The notes under the pieces were generated by a model. That model saw only the letters and a list, made by a program, of their open reading frames with translations. It had not been told where the DNA came from and did not search any database. Position numbers and translations under genes: made by a program. From Clostridiales bacterium (lineage in GTDB: Bacteria; Bacillota; Clostridia; Lachnospirales; Lachnospiraceae), in the NCBI GenBank assembly GCA_012520815.1, contig JAAYNM010000050.1, forward strand, positions 1 through 44,329: a stretch of DNA of 44,329 nt, written 5' to 3'. Shown piece by piece: positions 27,070 through 37,783 of the stretch. Each line of letters begins with the position of its first letter. Positions within the stretch are counted from its first letter, which is position 1.

Positions 27070-27097
27070 ATAGGTATTATATTTATATTATACCTAT
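27070..27097 (-). repeat. Inverted repeat overlapping the atpC stop codon
   Basis: ATAGGTATTATAT and ATATTATACCTAT pair over 13 bp with one mismatch across a 2-base loop. It is directly upstream of the operon terminator and may protect the 3' end of the message. Confidence 0.5.
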
Positions 27098-27504
27098 TTG
27101 TTTTCTTTAAGACTCAGTCTTAAAATTGAACGTTTCAAGGCGGCTTCCGCTCTTGCCATATTTACACCAGATCCGCCTTCTTTCAGACGTCTCTCGGCAC
27201 GAATTCTAGCTTCTTCTGCACGATTTTTATCTATTTCATCAGGCCATTCAGCAACCTCAGCCATAATCTTAACCTTATCTTTGAGAATGACTACAAAACC
27301 TGAATAAACTGCAGCTCTTTTTATTTCATCTTCTTCATGAAGGATAACCACTCCTGGTTCCAATACACTTGTCATAGGGATATGGTTTTTATAAACACCA
27401 ATTTCACCTTCGCTTGTAGTTAATTCTACAAAGTTTACACTACCTGTATATAAAACTCTTTCAGGCGAGATTATCTCCACTTCAAACAACCTTTCCTCTG
27501 CCAT
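27094..27504 (-). CDS. atpC: F-type ATP synthase epsilon subunit
   Basis: A 136-residue central-stalk subunit that inhibits ATP hydrolysis and links gamma to the c-ring. The N-terminal beta sandwich (FEVEIISPERVLYTG, LTTSEGEIGVYKNHIPM) and the C-terminal two-helix part (RAEEARIRAERRLKEGG, ARAEAALKRSILRL) are both present. Last gene of the atp operon, 34 bases after atpD. Confidence 0.96.
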   Translation of the reverse strand: MAEERLFEVEIISPERVLYTGSVNFVELTTSEGEIGVYKNHIPMTSVLEPGVVILHEEDEIKRAAVYSGFVVILKDKVKIMAEVAEWPDEIDKNRAEEARIRAERRLKEGGSGVNMARAEAALKRSILRLSLKENK

Positions 27505-27538
27505 ATTATCTCCATTCCGCTAAAAAGCTAACAGGTAT

Positions 27539-28939
<1,401 letters not shown>

Positions 28940-28962
28940 TTATGTTTAATTTTTAGCACATG

Positions 28963-29823
28963 TTAGTCTATCGCTTCTGCACCCGCAATAATTTCTGTAA
29001 GTTCCTGTGTAATTGAACTTTGCCTTGCTCTATTATAGAGTAATGATAATTCAGAAATCATCTCTTCTGCGTTTGAAGTTGCAGAATCCATAGCTGCCAT
29101 TCTTGCACCGTTTTCACTAGCTACTGCTTCAACCAGTGCACCATATATAAGACTGCTGATATATTTAGGAATGATGAGGTCTAAAACTTCCTCCTCACCT
29201 GGCTCATAATTCATAGGAACCAATTTTTCCTCCTCAGATAATTCATAGTCTTCTACAGATACAGGAAGCAGCTTTTGCATCATTGGAATATGACTAACAG
29301 TGTTTTTAAATACTGTATATGCCATATATATTTCACCGATTTCACCATTCGCAAAGTCGCGTAAAAGTTCTGCCGAAATATTCATGGCATCTGAGTACAA
29401 TGGCTCATCAATAATGTCTGAATAGTCCTTCTTCACCTCATATCCATTTGATGCAAGGGAATCTTTACCTTTACGTCCGACTGTGTAAAGCACCACCTTG
29501 TCTGAAGAAAATTCTTCATCCTTGGTCAATAGCTTCACGATATTGGAATTGTAACCACCTGCAAGACCTCTGTTTGAAGTTATCACAATAACTGCTCTCT
29601 TCTTGTCTGGATGGTTTTGTAAAAATCTGTGATTTATATTTCCTGAACGGGCAAGCACAGCAGATACAGTATTATACATTCCACTAAAATATGGTTTTGA
29701 TGACTCTGCTCTACCTCTTGCCTTTTGCAGCTTAACAGTGGAAACTAACTTCATGGCTTTTGCAATCTGACCTGTGCTTTCAATACTTACTTTTCGTCTC
29801 TGAATATCTCTCATTGACGCCAT
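28963..29823 (-). CDS. atpG: F-type ATP synthase gamma subunit
   Basis: The 286-residue rotor shaft. The N-terminal helix (MRDIQRRKVSIESTGQIAKA), the VITSNRGLAGGYN segment, and the C-terminal helix with ENGARMAAMDSATSNA and the signature near YNRARQSSITQELTEI are all intact. It lies between atpA and atpD as usual. Confidence 0.96.
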   Translation of the reverse strand: MASMRDIQRRKVSIESTGQIAKAMKLVSTVKLQKARGRAESSKPYFSGMYNTVSAVLARSGNINHRFLQNHPDKKRAVIVITSNRGLAGGYNSNIVKLLTKDEEFSSDKVVLYTVGRKGKDSLASNGYEVKKDYSDIIDEPLYSDAMNISAELLRDFANGEIGEIYMAYTVFKNTVSHIPMMQKLLPVSVEDYELSEEEKLVPMNYEPGEEEVLDLIIPKYISSLIYGALVEAVASENGARMAAMDSATSNAEEMISELSLLYNRARQSSITQELTEIIAGAEAID

Positions 29824-29841
29824 GATTGTTCACCGTCCTTT

Positions 29842-31359
<1,518 letters not shown>

Positions 31360-31370
31360 TTACGTTGATT

Positions 31371-31919
31371 TTATGCGAGCTGGATATTGTATAAATCCTT
31401 AGATATATTACTAATCTTTGTACTAATACTACTATCTACAACTCTGTCGCCAATGCGGATAATCATACCACCAATGATACTCTTATCTACATTGTAATTC
31501 ATCTCAAACTCTACATATTCTGTAGTAGCTATAAGCTTTAATTCCACTTCTTTTTTCTTTGCTTCGCTAAGTTCAACTGCTGTTGTTACATAAGCAATGC
31601 CAATCTTTTTATAGCCCTTAACTTTGTTTACAAAGTATTCCAATGTCTGTATCAAAAATGCCTGTCTCTCCTTCTTTAACATAAGTACCAGAAATCCAGT
31701 CATATCTTCCGAAATTCTACCCTTGAATATATTTTCAATGATATGTTCTTTTTCAGACTTGACAATCTTTGGATGTTGGAGGAGTTTCAACAATTCATCA
31801 TTTTCTTTTAGAATCTGTAAAACCGCCTTTGATTCCTCAAAGTAAGTATCTATATTTTGATTTTCAAGAGCAAGTTCAAACAATGCGTCGCCATAAGTTT
31901 TATCTACTAGCTTAGCCAT
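31371..31919 (-). CDS. atpH: F-type ATP synthase delta subunit
   Basis: A 182-residue peripheral-stalk subunit joining b to the top of F1. The N-terminal helical bundle starts YGDALFELALENQN; the C-terminal signature is NYNVDKSIIGGMIIRIGDRVVDSS. Its start overlaps the end of atpF by 13 bases. Confidence 0.95.
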   Translation of the reverse strand: MAKLVDKTYGDALFELALENQNIDTYFEESKAVLQILKENDELLKLLQHPKIVKSEKEHIIENIFKGRISEDMTGFLVLMLKKERQAFLIQTLEYFVNKVKGYKKIGIAYVTTAVELSEAKKKEVELKLIATTEYVEFEMNYNVDKSIIGGMIIRIGDRVVDSSISTKISNISKDLYNIQLA

Positions 31920-32494
31920 GTTCTATCACCTATCTCTCCTAAAGTTTCATTAATAAGTCTCTCCTGAGCCTCGGCATCTATAGACGCTGCTAATACCTTG
32001 TTTGCCATAAGAGTGGATACTAAAATAATCTCCTTCTTCACTTCATCAGTTGCTTTTTGTTTTTCCAGTTCAGCCTCTTGGTGAGCATGGGCGATAATTC
32101 TAGCTGCTTCTTCCTTGGCTTCGGCAATGATTTTTTCTTCATTTGCCATTGCTTTCTTTCTAGCATTGGCAAGAATAACTTCTACTTCTTTATCAACGCC
32201 TTTAAGTTTCACTTCATATTCTTCTTTCAAGGTCTTTGCATCTTCTTTATCCGAGATTGCACTTTCTCTATCTTGTGTAATCTTTTCTTGTCTCTTTTCC
32301 AACATCTTTCTTACAGGATTAAAGAGAATATAAGAAAGTAAAATAAAAAGTATAAATATATTAACGGCCAATACAGCTGCATCAAATATCAACTGTGCAT
32401 CTAATCCAAATATTCTAGTTCCATAATCTTCACTAGCTACTTGCGTAGCTGCATCAGCAAGTACTGACCCAAATAAATTACTAATTGTGCCCAA
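31907..32494 (-). CDS. atpF: F-type ATP synthase b subunit (TTG start)
   Basis: The peripheral-stalk subunit, 195 residues. The TTG at 32494 is chosen because AAGGAGG sits 7 bases before it; an upstream in-frame TTG at 32512 would place the start before that site. A 20-residue hydrophobic N-terminal stretch, LRLFDAAVLAVNIFILFILLSYILF-like and starting near residue 35, spans the membrane. A long charged amphipathic helix rich in Glu, Lys and Ala follows for dimerisation. A 30-residue extension before the membrane helix (LADAATQVASEDYG) is longer than in E. coli. Confidence 0.94.
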   Translation of the reverse strand: MGTISNLFGSVLADAATQVASEDYGTRIFGLDAQLIFDAAVLAVNIFILFILLSYILFNPVRKMLEKRQEKITQDRESAISDKEDAKTLKEEYEVKLKGVDKEVEVILANARKKAMANEEKIIAEAKEEAARIIAHAHQEAELEKQKATDEVKKEIILVSTLMANKVLAASIDAEAQERLINETLGEIGDRTWLS

Positions 32495-32541
32495 GGTTTC
32501 GCCTCCTTTCAATTTTATCGTAAATTCAAAATCACCTTACT

Positions 32542-32793
<252 letters not shown>

Positions 32794-32827
32794 TTAAATC
32801 CTCCTAATTTCGTCTTAATGATGATTA

Positions 32828-33571
32828 TTAATCTGCAATCTTGTCGTTAACATAAACCATTGTTAACATACAGAATACGTATGCTTGGATACAACCGGAA
32901 AAGATATCAAAATATACATGTAATACCGCCGGAATACCTGTCGTTATTGGTGGTGACAACAAACCATAAATAAGTCCCATCATAACTGTACCAGATAAAA
33001 CATTACCAAACAAACGTAAAGAGAGAGATAATGGTACTGCTATTTCACCTATAAGGTTGATAGGGAATAATAGCGGAATCGGCTTAAATAGATTCGTAAA
33101 ATGTCTATAGCTATTTTTTTTCACACCATTGTAGTGAATGATACAAAATGTGATAACACCCATTGAAAATGTAACACCATAATCCGCTGTAGGTGGTCTA
33201 AGACCAAACAATCCGGAAATGTTACATAGCAATGCGAATACGAATACGGTAGCTATCCAGTTTCTGAATCTCTTACCATTTTCGCCCATGATGCCTTTAA
33301 CCATATTGTCAACTGTGCTAACAATCAACTCACAAATATTCTGTATCACCCCTGGTGTATCTTCTGCGCTCGCTTTATTTATCTTTTGTCTTGCTACTAA
33401 AGCAAACACGATAATAACCAGTGATACGATAATAAGACTTATGTGTGTAGTTGTTAGATAAAGCGTCTGTCCAAAAAGGTTGAACTTGGCCCAATTATGA
33501 ATGGAGAAATCTGCTTCCTTTTCACCTGCAGCTAACAATATCTGTGAGGCATTCACTATCTCATATCCCAC
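32828..33571 (-). CDS. atpB: F-type ATP synthase a subunit (GTG start)
   Basis: The 247-residue membrane stator subunit that carries ions to and from the c-ring. The essential Arg lies in LSLRLFGNVLSGT, followed by the usual hydrophobic helix. The start is GTG 33571 with GGTGA upstream. Hydrophobic helices are spread through the protein, and an asparagine-rich C-terminal helix ends in MVYVNDKIAD. Confidence 0.95.
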   Translation of the reverse strand: MGYEIVNASQILLAAGEKEADFSIHNWAKFNLFGQTLYLTTTHISLIIVSLVIIVFALVARQKINKASAEDTPGVIQNICELIVSTVDNMVKGIMGENGKRFRNWIATVFVFALLCNISGLFGLRPPTADYGVTFSMGVITFCIIHYNGVKKNSYRHFTNLFKPIPLLFPINLIGEIAVPLSLSLRLFGNVLSGTVMMGLIYGLLSPPITTGIPAVLHVYFDIFSGCIQAYVFCMLTMVYVNDKIAD

Positions 33572-33575
33572 ATTA

Positions 33576-33983
33576 TCACCGTCCTTTTCTGTTTAATTTA
33601 GACGTTAATCTATGAGTAATCGGCTGAATATACGCCGACAACTTTAATACTAATACGCCAACTACCATAGCGTAGGGATCTCCTATCCCAAAAATCCAGA
33701 CAAACACAAATGCTACAACTAAGATAATTACCCTAATAAAGTAAGTCTTCCTAATATGCTTTAGTGCTGTGTGCTCGTCCATTCGTACTGAATCATCAAT
33801 ACATACGGCCATATGAATAACCATCGCTATTGATGCCAGCACTCCCACGAAAAATCCCAACATAACATGAATTCTTCCCTTAAAAACCAGAAATATTATA
33901 ATCTCGCCTATTAAAAGGAAAAACAAATTTCCTATAATCAAATCGACAAGCATAGGATTTCTGGTCCAAATTCTATTCTTCAT
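33576..33983 (-). CDS. ATP synthase subunit I-like membrane protein
   Basis: A 135-residue protein with four predicted membrane helices (near residues 12-32, 38-58, 82-102, 104-124). Position just before atpB and size match the AtpI/ATP synthase I group, which helps assemble the c-ring, but sequence similarity alone is weak. Its ATG overlaps the atpZ-like stop as ATGA. Confidence 0.75.
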   Translation of the reverse strand: MKNRIWTRNPMLVDLIIGNLFFLLIGEIIIFLVFKGRIHVMLGFFVGVLASIAMVIHMAVCIDDSVRMDEHTALKHIRKTYFIRVIILVVAFVFVWIFGIGDPYAMVVGVLVLKLSAYIQPITHRLTSKLNRKGR

Positions 33984-34222
33984 GGGCGTTTCCTTTTCTT
34001 ACTTTCCTCTACATTCTGGTGAAGTACACTTTTTGCTAAAATATATGCATTTCTTCCACCAGCTAACATTCCTATAAGCATGAACCACACTGTCGTAGAT
34101 GTCCCGAAGTACTTATCAATCGTAACTCCTACAAAAATACACAAAAATAATGGAACCATAACCGAAATACCAAGCTGTGTAATTAGTGTAAGACTTCTAA
34201 ATACTTCTTTTCTATACTTCAT
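33980..34222 (-). CDS. AtpZ/AtpI-family protein
   Basis: An 80-residue protein with two membrane helices and a glycine-rich second helix (WFMLIGMLAGGRNAYILAK), the AtpZ/AtpI pattern, and a basic tail (KKRKRP). The first gene of the atp operon. In other bacteria AtpZ and AtpI assist assembly or magnesium uptake. AGGA is upstream of the ATG. Confidence 0.8.
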   Translation of the reverse strand: MKYRKEVFRSLTLITQLGISVMVPLFLCIFVGVTIDKYFGTSTTVWFMLIGMLAGGRNAYILAKSVLHQNVEESKKRKRP

Positions 34223-34300
34223 AAAGTGTCCTTTCTACATCCTTCAACATGAATATCTGGACGCATTTGCCTACACCTGTTTATAGGAAATTTATCTTAT

Positions 34301-34329
34301 ATTATAACACCCCACTATTTTTTTGTCCA
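34301..34329 (-). promoter_or_regulatory. Promoter of the atp operon
   Basis: Minus-strand TGGACA (34329-34324) and TATAAT (34306-34301) with 17 bases between. The predicted start near 34294 leaves a leader of about 70 bases before the atpZ-like gene. Confidence 0.8.
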
Positions 34330-34358
34330 TATTTCCAGACAATTTAAATATAAACAGA

Positions 34359-35243
34359 TTATTTAATGTTTTTTCCCATCCACAAATCATTTTCTGCCTT
34401 TAGTTTACGATTTTTTACACTTAGCACTATTTTAGGAATCACCATAGCAAATCCAAATGCAAAAAAAATTGCAGCCGCTACATAGAGGACTACAACATGA
34501 TACATTGTAATTCGGGAGTATGGTAAATATCTGCCTGCCTCATTCATCTTTTCTGCCAAGTATGCCTCTTGTGGATTCTCTGGATTATACAGCATCTTCG
34601 CCTTTTTACCTTTCCGCAACCGCCCTAATTCCCATCCTGATCCTTCAATTCTGATGTTTCTTTTTGAGTCATCTACAGTATATTCTAAAGAAACTTCATA
34701 GTGTTCGTGGCCATCAGAGTCCCTATCACTACTTTGATCCGTGACCACTCCTTCCGTTAAAACAAATTTCTCATATCTTATTAAATCATTCTTATAATCC
34801 TTATGATTTAAAAATGCCATAAGCAAAATCCCAAAACTCACAGTCATATAAACCACTTTAGATGCGAAATCTACTTGGCGTTTTCTCTTCTTAATGTCAC
34901 CACTTTTTTCTACCAGCTTAAGGCGATTTCTCTCTTCCTCCGCATAGATGTCGTATTCTTCTTTGGTTAAATCCACTCCAACCACTGCTACGTCAATGAT
35001 TTTAGAACGTTTTTTGTCTATTTTCACTCTTGTTTCTTCATCTTTGTAGAAGGCTTCCACTGTAAATATACACTCGTTACTTCCAATTATTTTATCTCTT
35101 ATTTCTTCAGGTATCATTAATTTCATTTTTCTTTCATTTGGCTTATAAAAGAATACTTTATATTTATATGTACCGCCACTTTGCGCATAATTGCGATAGC
35201 CATATACTGTTGCGCACATTCTTATTATTGTTGCATTTTCCAT
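34359..35243 (-). CDS. DUF3592-like two-helix membrane protein
   Basis: A 294-residue protein. The ATG at 35243 is preferred, with a full AGGAGG 5 bases upstream. The N-terminal 110 residues are soluble; a membrane helix lies near 121-139. An outer domain of about 90 residues (EGVVTDQSSDRDSDGHEHYE, then RKGKKAKMLYNPENPQEAYL) has the DUF3592 pattern, and a second helix near 243-265 leads to a short basic tail. Function unknown. It is the last gene of the operon that starts outside the window. Confidence 0.75.
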   Translation of the reverse strand: MENATIIRMCATVYGYRNYAQSGGTYKYKVFFYKPNERKMKLMIPEEIRDKIIGSNECIFTVEAFYKDEETRVKIDKKRSKIIDVAVVGVDLTKEEYDIYAEEERNRLKLVEKSGDIKKRKRQVDFASKVVYMTVSFGILLMAFLNHKDYKNDLIRYEKFVLTEGVVTDQSSDRDSDGHEHYEVSLEYTVDDSKRNIRIEGSGWELGRLRKGKKAKMLYNPENPQEAYLAEKMNEAGRYLPYSRITMYHVVVLYVAAAIFFAFGFAMVIPKIVLSVKNRKLKAENDLWMGKNIK

Positions 35244-35287
35244 CTTTCCTCCTTTATATAATTTGGTTTCCATATCTATCCTTACTC

Positions 35288-35773
35288 CTACACTTTTATA
35301 GATAAATCCCGTCCTGTATACTGATATTCTGTAACCTTCACTCCTGCTGATTCCAACATCTTTTTGCTAGCCATTACACTTGGAGTGTCAGCATATTTGT
35401 CACATCCATATACAATCTGCGTTATTCCAGATTGTATGATGGCTTTAGCACATTCATTACAGGGAAACAGTGTAACATATATTTTGCATTTCTCTAACGA
35501 ACCACCCCTATAGTTAAGGATGGCGTTTAGTTCACTATGTGTTGAGTAAAAATACTTATTTTGCAGTGGTTCGCCCTCTCTATTCCAAGGAAATTCATCA
35601 TCACTACATCCTATTGGAAATCCATTGTATCCCATAGAGAGTATCTTATTTGCGGGGCTTACTATACACGCTCCTACTTGGGTTCCTGGGTCTTTTGAAC
35701 GCATAGCTGAAAGCATAGCTACGCCCATAAAATATTCATCCCATGATATGTAATCTTTTCTCTTTTCAGTCAT
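35288..35773 (-). CDS. Deoxycytidylate (dCMP) deaminase
   Basis: Converts dCMP to dUMP for dTMP synthesis. A 161-residue zinc deaminase. The ATG at 35773 has GGAGG upstream. The zinc/catalytic motif is HSELNAI (His, Glu) and PCNECAK (two Cys). The N-terminal GAC-IVSPANKILSMGYNG region and YNGFPIGCSDDEFPW match dCMP deaminases. It resembles ComEB of Bacillus. It is 20 bases downstream of rpiB. Confidence 0.92.
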   Translation of the reverse strand: MTEKRKDYISWDEYFMGVAMLSAMRSKDPGTQVGACIVSPANKILSMGYNGFPIGCSDDEFPWNREGEPLQNKYFYSTHSELNAILNYRGGSLEKCKIYVTLFPCNECAKAIIQSGITQIVYGCDKYADTPSVMASKKMLESAGVKVTEYQYTGRDLSIKV

Positions 35774-35793
35774 TTCTTCGCCCTCCAAGTGCA

Positions 35794-36222
35794 TCAATCC
35801 TCTAGCTGGGAGATTCTTCTACTATGTCTTGCCTCATTAGAAAATTCTGTATCTAAAAATGTATCTACTATTTTAAGGGCCAATCCCGCGCCTATTACTC
35901 TTCCTCCCATAGCAAGAACATTTGCATCATTGTGAAGTCTTGTAGCCTCTGCCATAAAACAATCGGTACACAAAGCAGCTCTTATACCTTTTACCTTATT
36001 AGCCGCTATAGAAATGCCAATGCCTGTTCCACAAATGAGAATTCCTTTTTCACATTCTCCACCTGCTACCGCATGAGCAACAGCCTTTCCATATTCAGGG
36101 TAGTCCACAGAATCTGTACTATAGCTGCCGAAATCTTTATATTCAAAGCCTCTTTCTTCAAGATGCTTCATAATCTCTAATTTTAATTCGTATCCACCTT
36201 GGTCACATCCAATTGCTATCAT
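35794..36222 (-). CDS. rpiB: Ribose-5-phosphate isomerase B
   Basis: Interconverts ribose 5-phosphate and ribulose 5-phosphate. A 142-residue RpiB/LacAB-family enzyme. The catalytic Cys64 is in LICGTGIGISIAANK, and the catalytic-base-region His97 in LHNDANVLAMGGRV. The N-terminal motif reads GCDQGGYELK; the usual Asp-His pair is Asp-Gln here, an uncommon change. AGGAGG precedes the ATG. It corresponds in position to ywlF of Bacillus subtilis. Confidence 0.93.
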   Translation of the reverse strand: MIAIGCDQGGYELKLEIMKHLEERGFEYKDFGSYSTDSVDYPEYGKAVAHAVAGGECEKGILICGTGIGISIAANKVKGIRAALCTDCFMAEATRLHNDANVLAMGGRVIGAGLALKIVDTFLDTEFSNEARHSRRISQLED

Positions 36223-36245
36223 AGTTGTCCTCCTTGAAATGCGCT

Positions 36246-36692
36246 TTATAGCGATTCTATTTTTTTTATTACTTCTTTTACCAATGTTTCCATAAATACA
36301 AAGTTATCTTCGTATTCTTCTATAGACCTTCCATAAGGAATATCCACATCACCTGTACTTCCGATAAATTCTTTTATGGAATACACATTTACAACATTTA
36401 CAAACTTATCATATATCTTTTGCTTGCTTCTCTCAGTCATAGCTAGAACTAGTGTATCCACACCAAAATCCACATTGGATAATTGTCTTGCTGTGTGTCT
36501 CGCCAAATTTAATCCATGACGCTTAGCTACCTCTATCCCCTTTGCATTTGCAGGTTCAGGAAATAACACCACCATACCTCGAGATTCAATCTTTATTTCT
36601 TTATTTCCTATAATTCGCTTCAGTATAGTTGCCGCAATCGGACCCCTATATGTATCGTCCTGGCTAACAAAAATAATTTTACTGTATCTCAT
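36246..36692 (-). CDS. Low-molecular-weight protein phosphatase-like protein lacking the catalytic Cys
   Basis: A 148-residue protein in the position of YwlE (arginine phosphatase) between Sua5 and RpiB. The LMW-PTP fold is recognisable (RYSKIIFVS...RGPIAATI, EVAKRHGLNLARHTARQL, ILVLAMTERSKQKIYD-like). The P-loop, normally C-x5-R-S, reads SQDDTYRG: Ser10 replaces the nucleophile and only Arg16 remains. The DPY general-acid loop reads DIPYG, so the acid is shifted or lost (Ile118). It should be inactive as a phosphatase. A binding or regulatory role is inference. Its ATG lies 6 bases after the Sua5 stop. Confidence 0.8.
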   Translation of the reverse strand: MRYSKIIFVSQDDTYRGPIAATILKRIIGNKEIKIESRGMVVLFPEPANAKGIEVAKRHGLNLARHTARQLSNVDFGVDTLVLAMTERSKQKIYDKFVNVVNVYSIKEFIGSTGDVDIPYGRSIEEYEDNFVFMETLVKEVIKKIESL

Positions 36693-36697
36693 ATCAT

Positions 36698-37768
36698 TTA
36701 CCCCACTTGAACTAGTTTGTATCCTGCTGCCTTTATCAACCGGTTCATTATAGCACATCCCAATTCATCCTCATAGAATGTTTCTCCTAAAATAACATCT
36801 ACATCGGTTTCATCAAAATCTCTTAGAACTTTATATAGACCTTGGGCAATAGTTTCTTCTGATGTCCTCGTGCCAATAGACACGACCATATCTGCATTAT
36901 ACCTAGCTTTTGTCTCCTCTGTTGCGATTATTCCTACCTTATATCCTGATGATATTTTCTCCTTTGCCATCGCCTTTATCGCATCCGTTACTCTGTCTAT
37001 CTGTCCTTCAAACATTATTAAATCAGCCTTTGGTGCGTAATGCTTATATTTCATCCCTGGAGCCTTTGGTTTATAGTTTCCGCCATCTATTTCAGCCACA
37101 GATTTCGCCACTACCACTTTGTCTACTTCGACTTTGCCAATAATATTTTCTATCATACCTTTTGTAATATATCCTGGACGAAGTATCATAGGTGTTTCCT
37201 GAGTCATATCCAAAATAGTTGATTCGATTCCAATTCCTACAGCACCACCATCTAATATCATCTCGATTTTTCCACTTAAATCTTCTTCTACATGTTGTGC
37301 AAGTGTAGGACTAGGTCGCCCCGATGTGTTAGCACTAGGGGCGGCTATAGGCACTCCTGCTGATTTTATCATTCCCAGTGCCACTGGATGATTGGGCATT
37401 CTCACTGCTACAGTTTCCAGTCCTCCCGTGGTTCCGTGCGGTACTTTGTCCGACTTTTCAAATATCATCGTCAATGGTCCTGGCCAAAAAGCTTCCATCA
37501 TCTTCTTAGCTTTTGGTGGAATGGTTTTTACTAACGATATAAGCTCGGATTCCTCCTGAATATGCACAATCAATGGATTGTCTGAGGGTCTACCTTTTGC
37601 GCCATATATTTTTTTTGCCGCATCTTCATCAAGCGCATTGCCACCTAATCCATATACAGTCTCCGTAGGAAACGCCACCAGACCACCCTTTCTTAGAATT
37701 TCACCTGCTTCACGCAGATATTCTTTTTCGGGAGCATCTATATTCACTGTTCTAATTACTGTGTTCAT
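36698..37768 (-). CDS. sua5: L-threonylcarbamoyladenylate synthase (Sua5/YwlC)
   Basis: Makes threonylcarbamoyl-AMP for the t6A modification of ANN-decoding tRNAs. A 356-residue long (Sua5-type) enzyme: the YrdC domain has the KxR...SxN pattern in GAKGRPSDNPLIVH and APSANTSGRPSPT, and a C-terminal Sua5 domain follows from about residue 230. GGTG precedes the ATG. It is the fourth-from-last enzyme in an operon with rpiB, as in Bacillus. Confidence 0.93.
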   Translation of the reverse strand: MNTVIRTVNIDAPEKEYLREAGEILRKGGLVAFPTETVYGLGGNALDEDAAKKIYGAKGRPSDNPLIVHIQEESELISLVKTIPPKAKKMMEAFWPGPLTMIFEKSDKVPHGTTGGLETVAVRMPNHPVALGMIKSAGVPIAAPSANTSGRPSPTLAQHVEEDLSGKIEMILDGGAVGIGIESTILDMTQETPMILRPGYITKGMIENIIGKVEVDKVVVAKSVAEIDGGNYKPKAPGMKYKHYAPKADLIMFEGQIDRVTDAIKAMAKEKISSGYKVGIIATEETKARYNADMVVSIGTRTSEETIAQGLYKVLRDFDETDVDVILGETFYEDELGCAIMNRLIKAAGYKLVQVG

Positions 37769-37783
37769 GACGTTTTCACCTCT

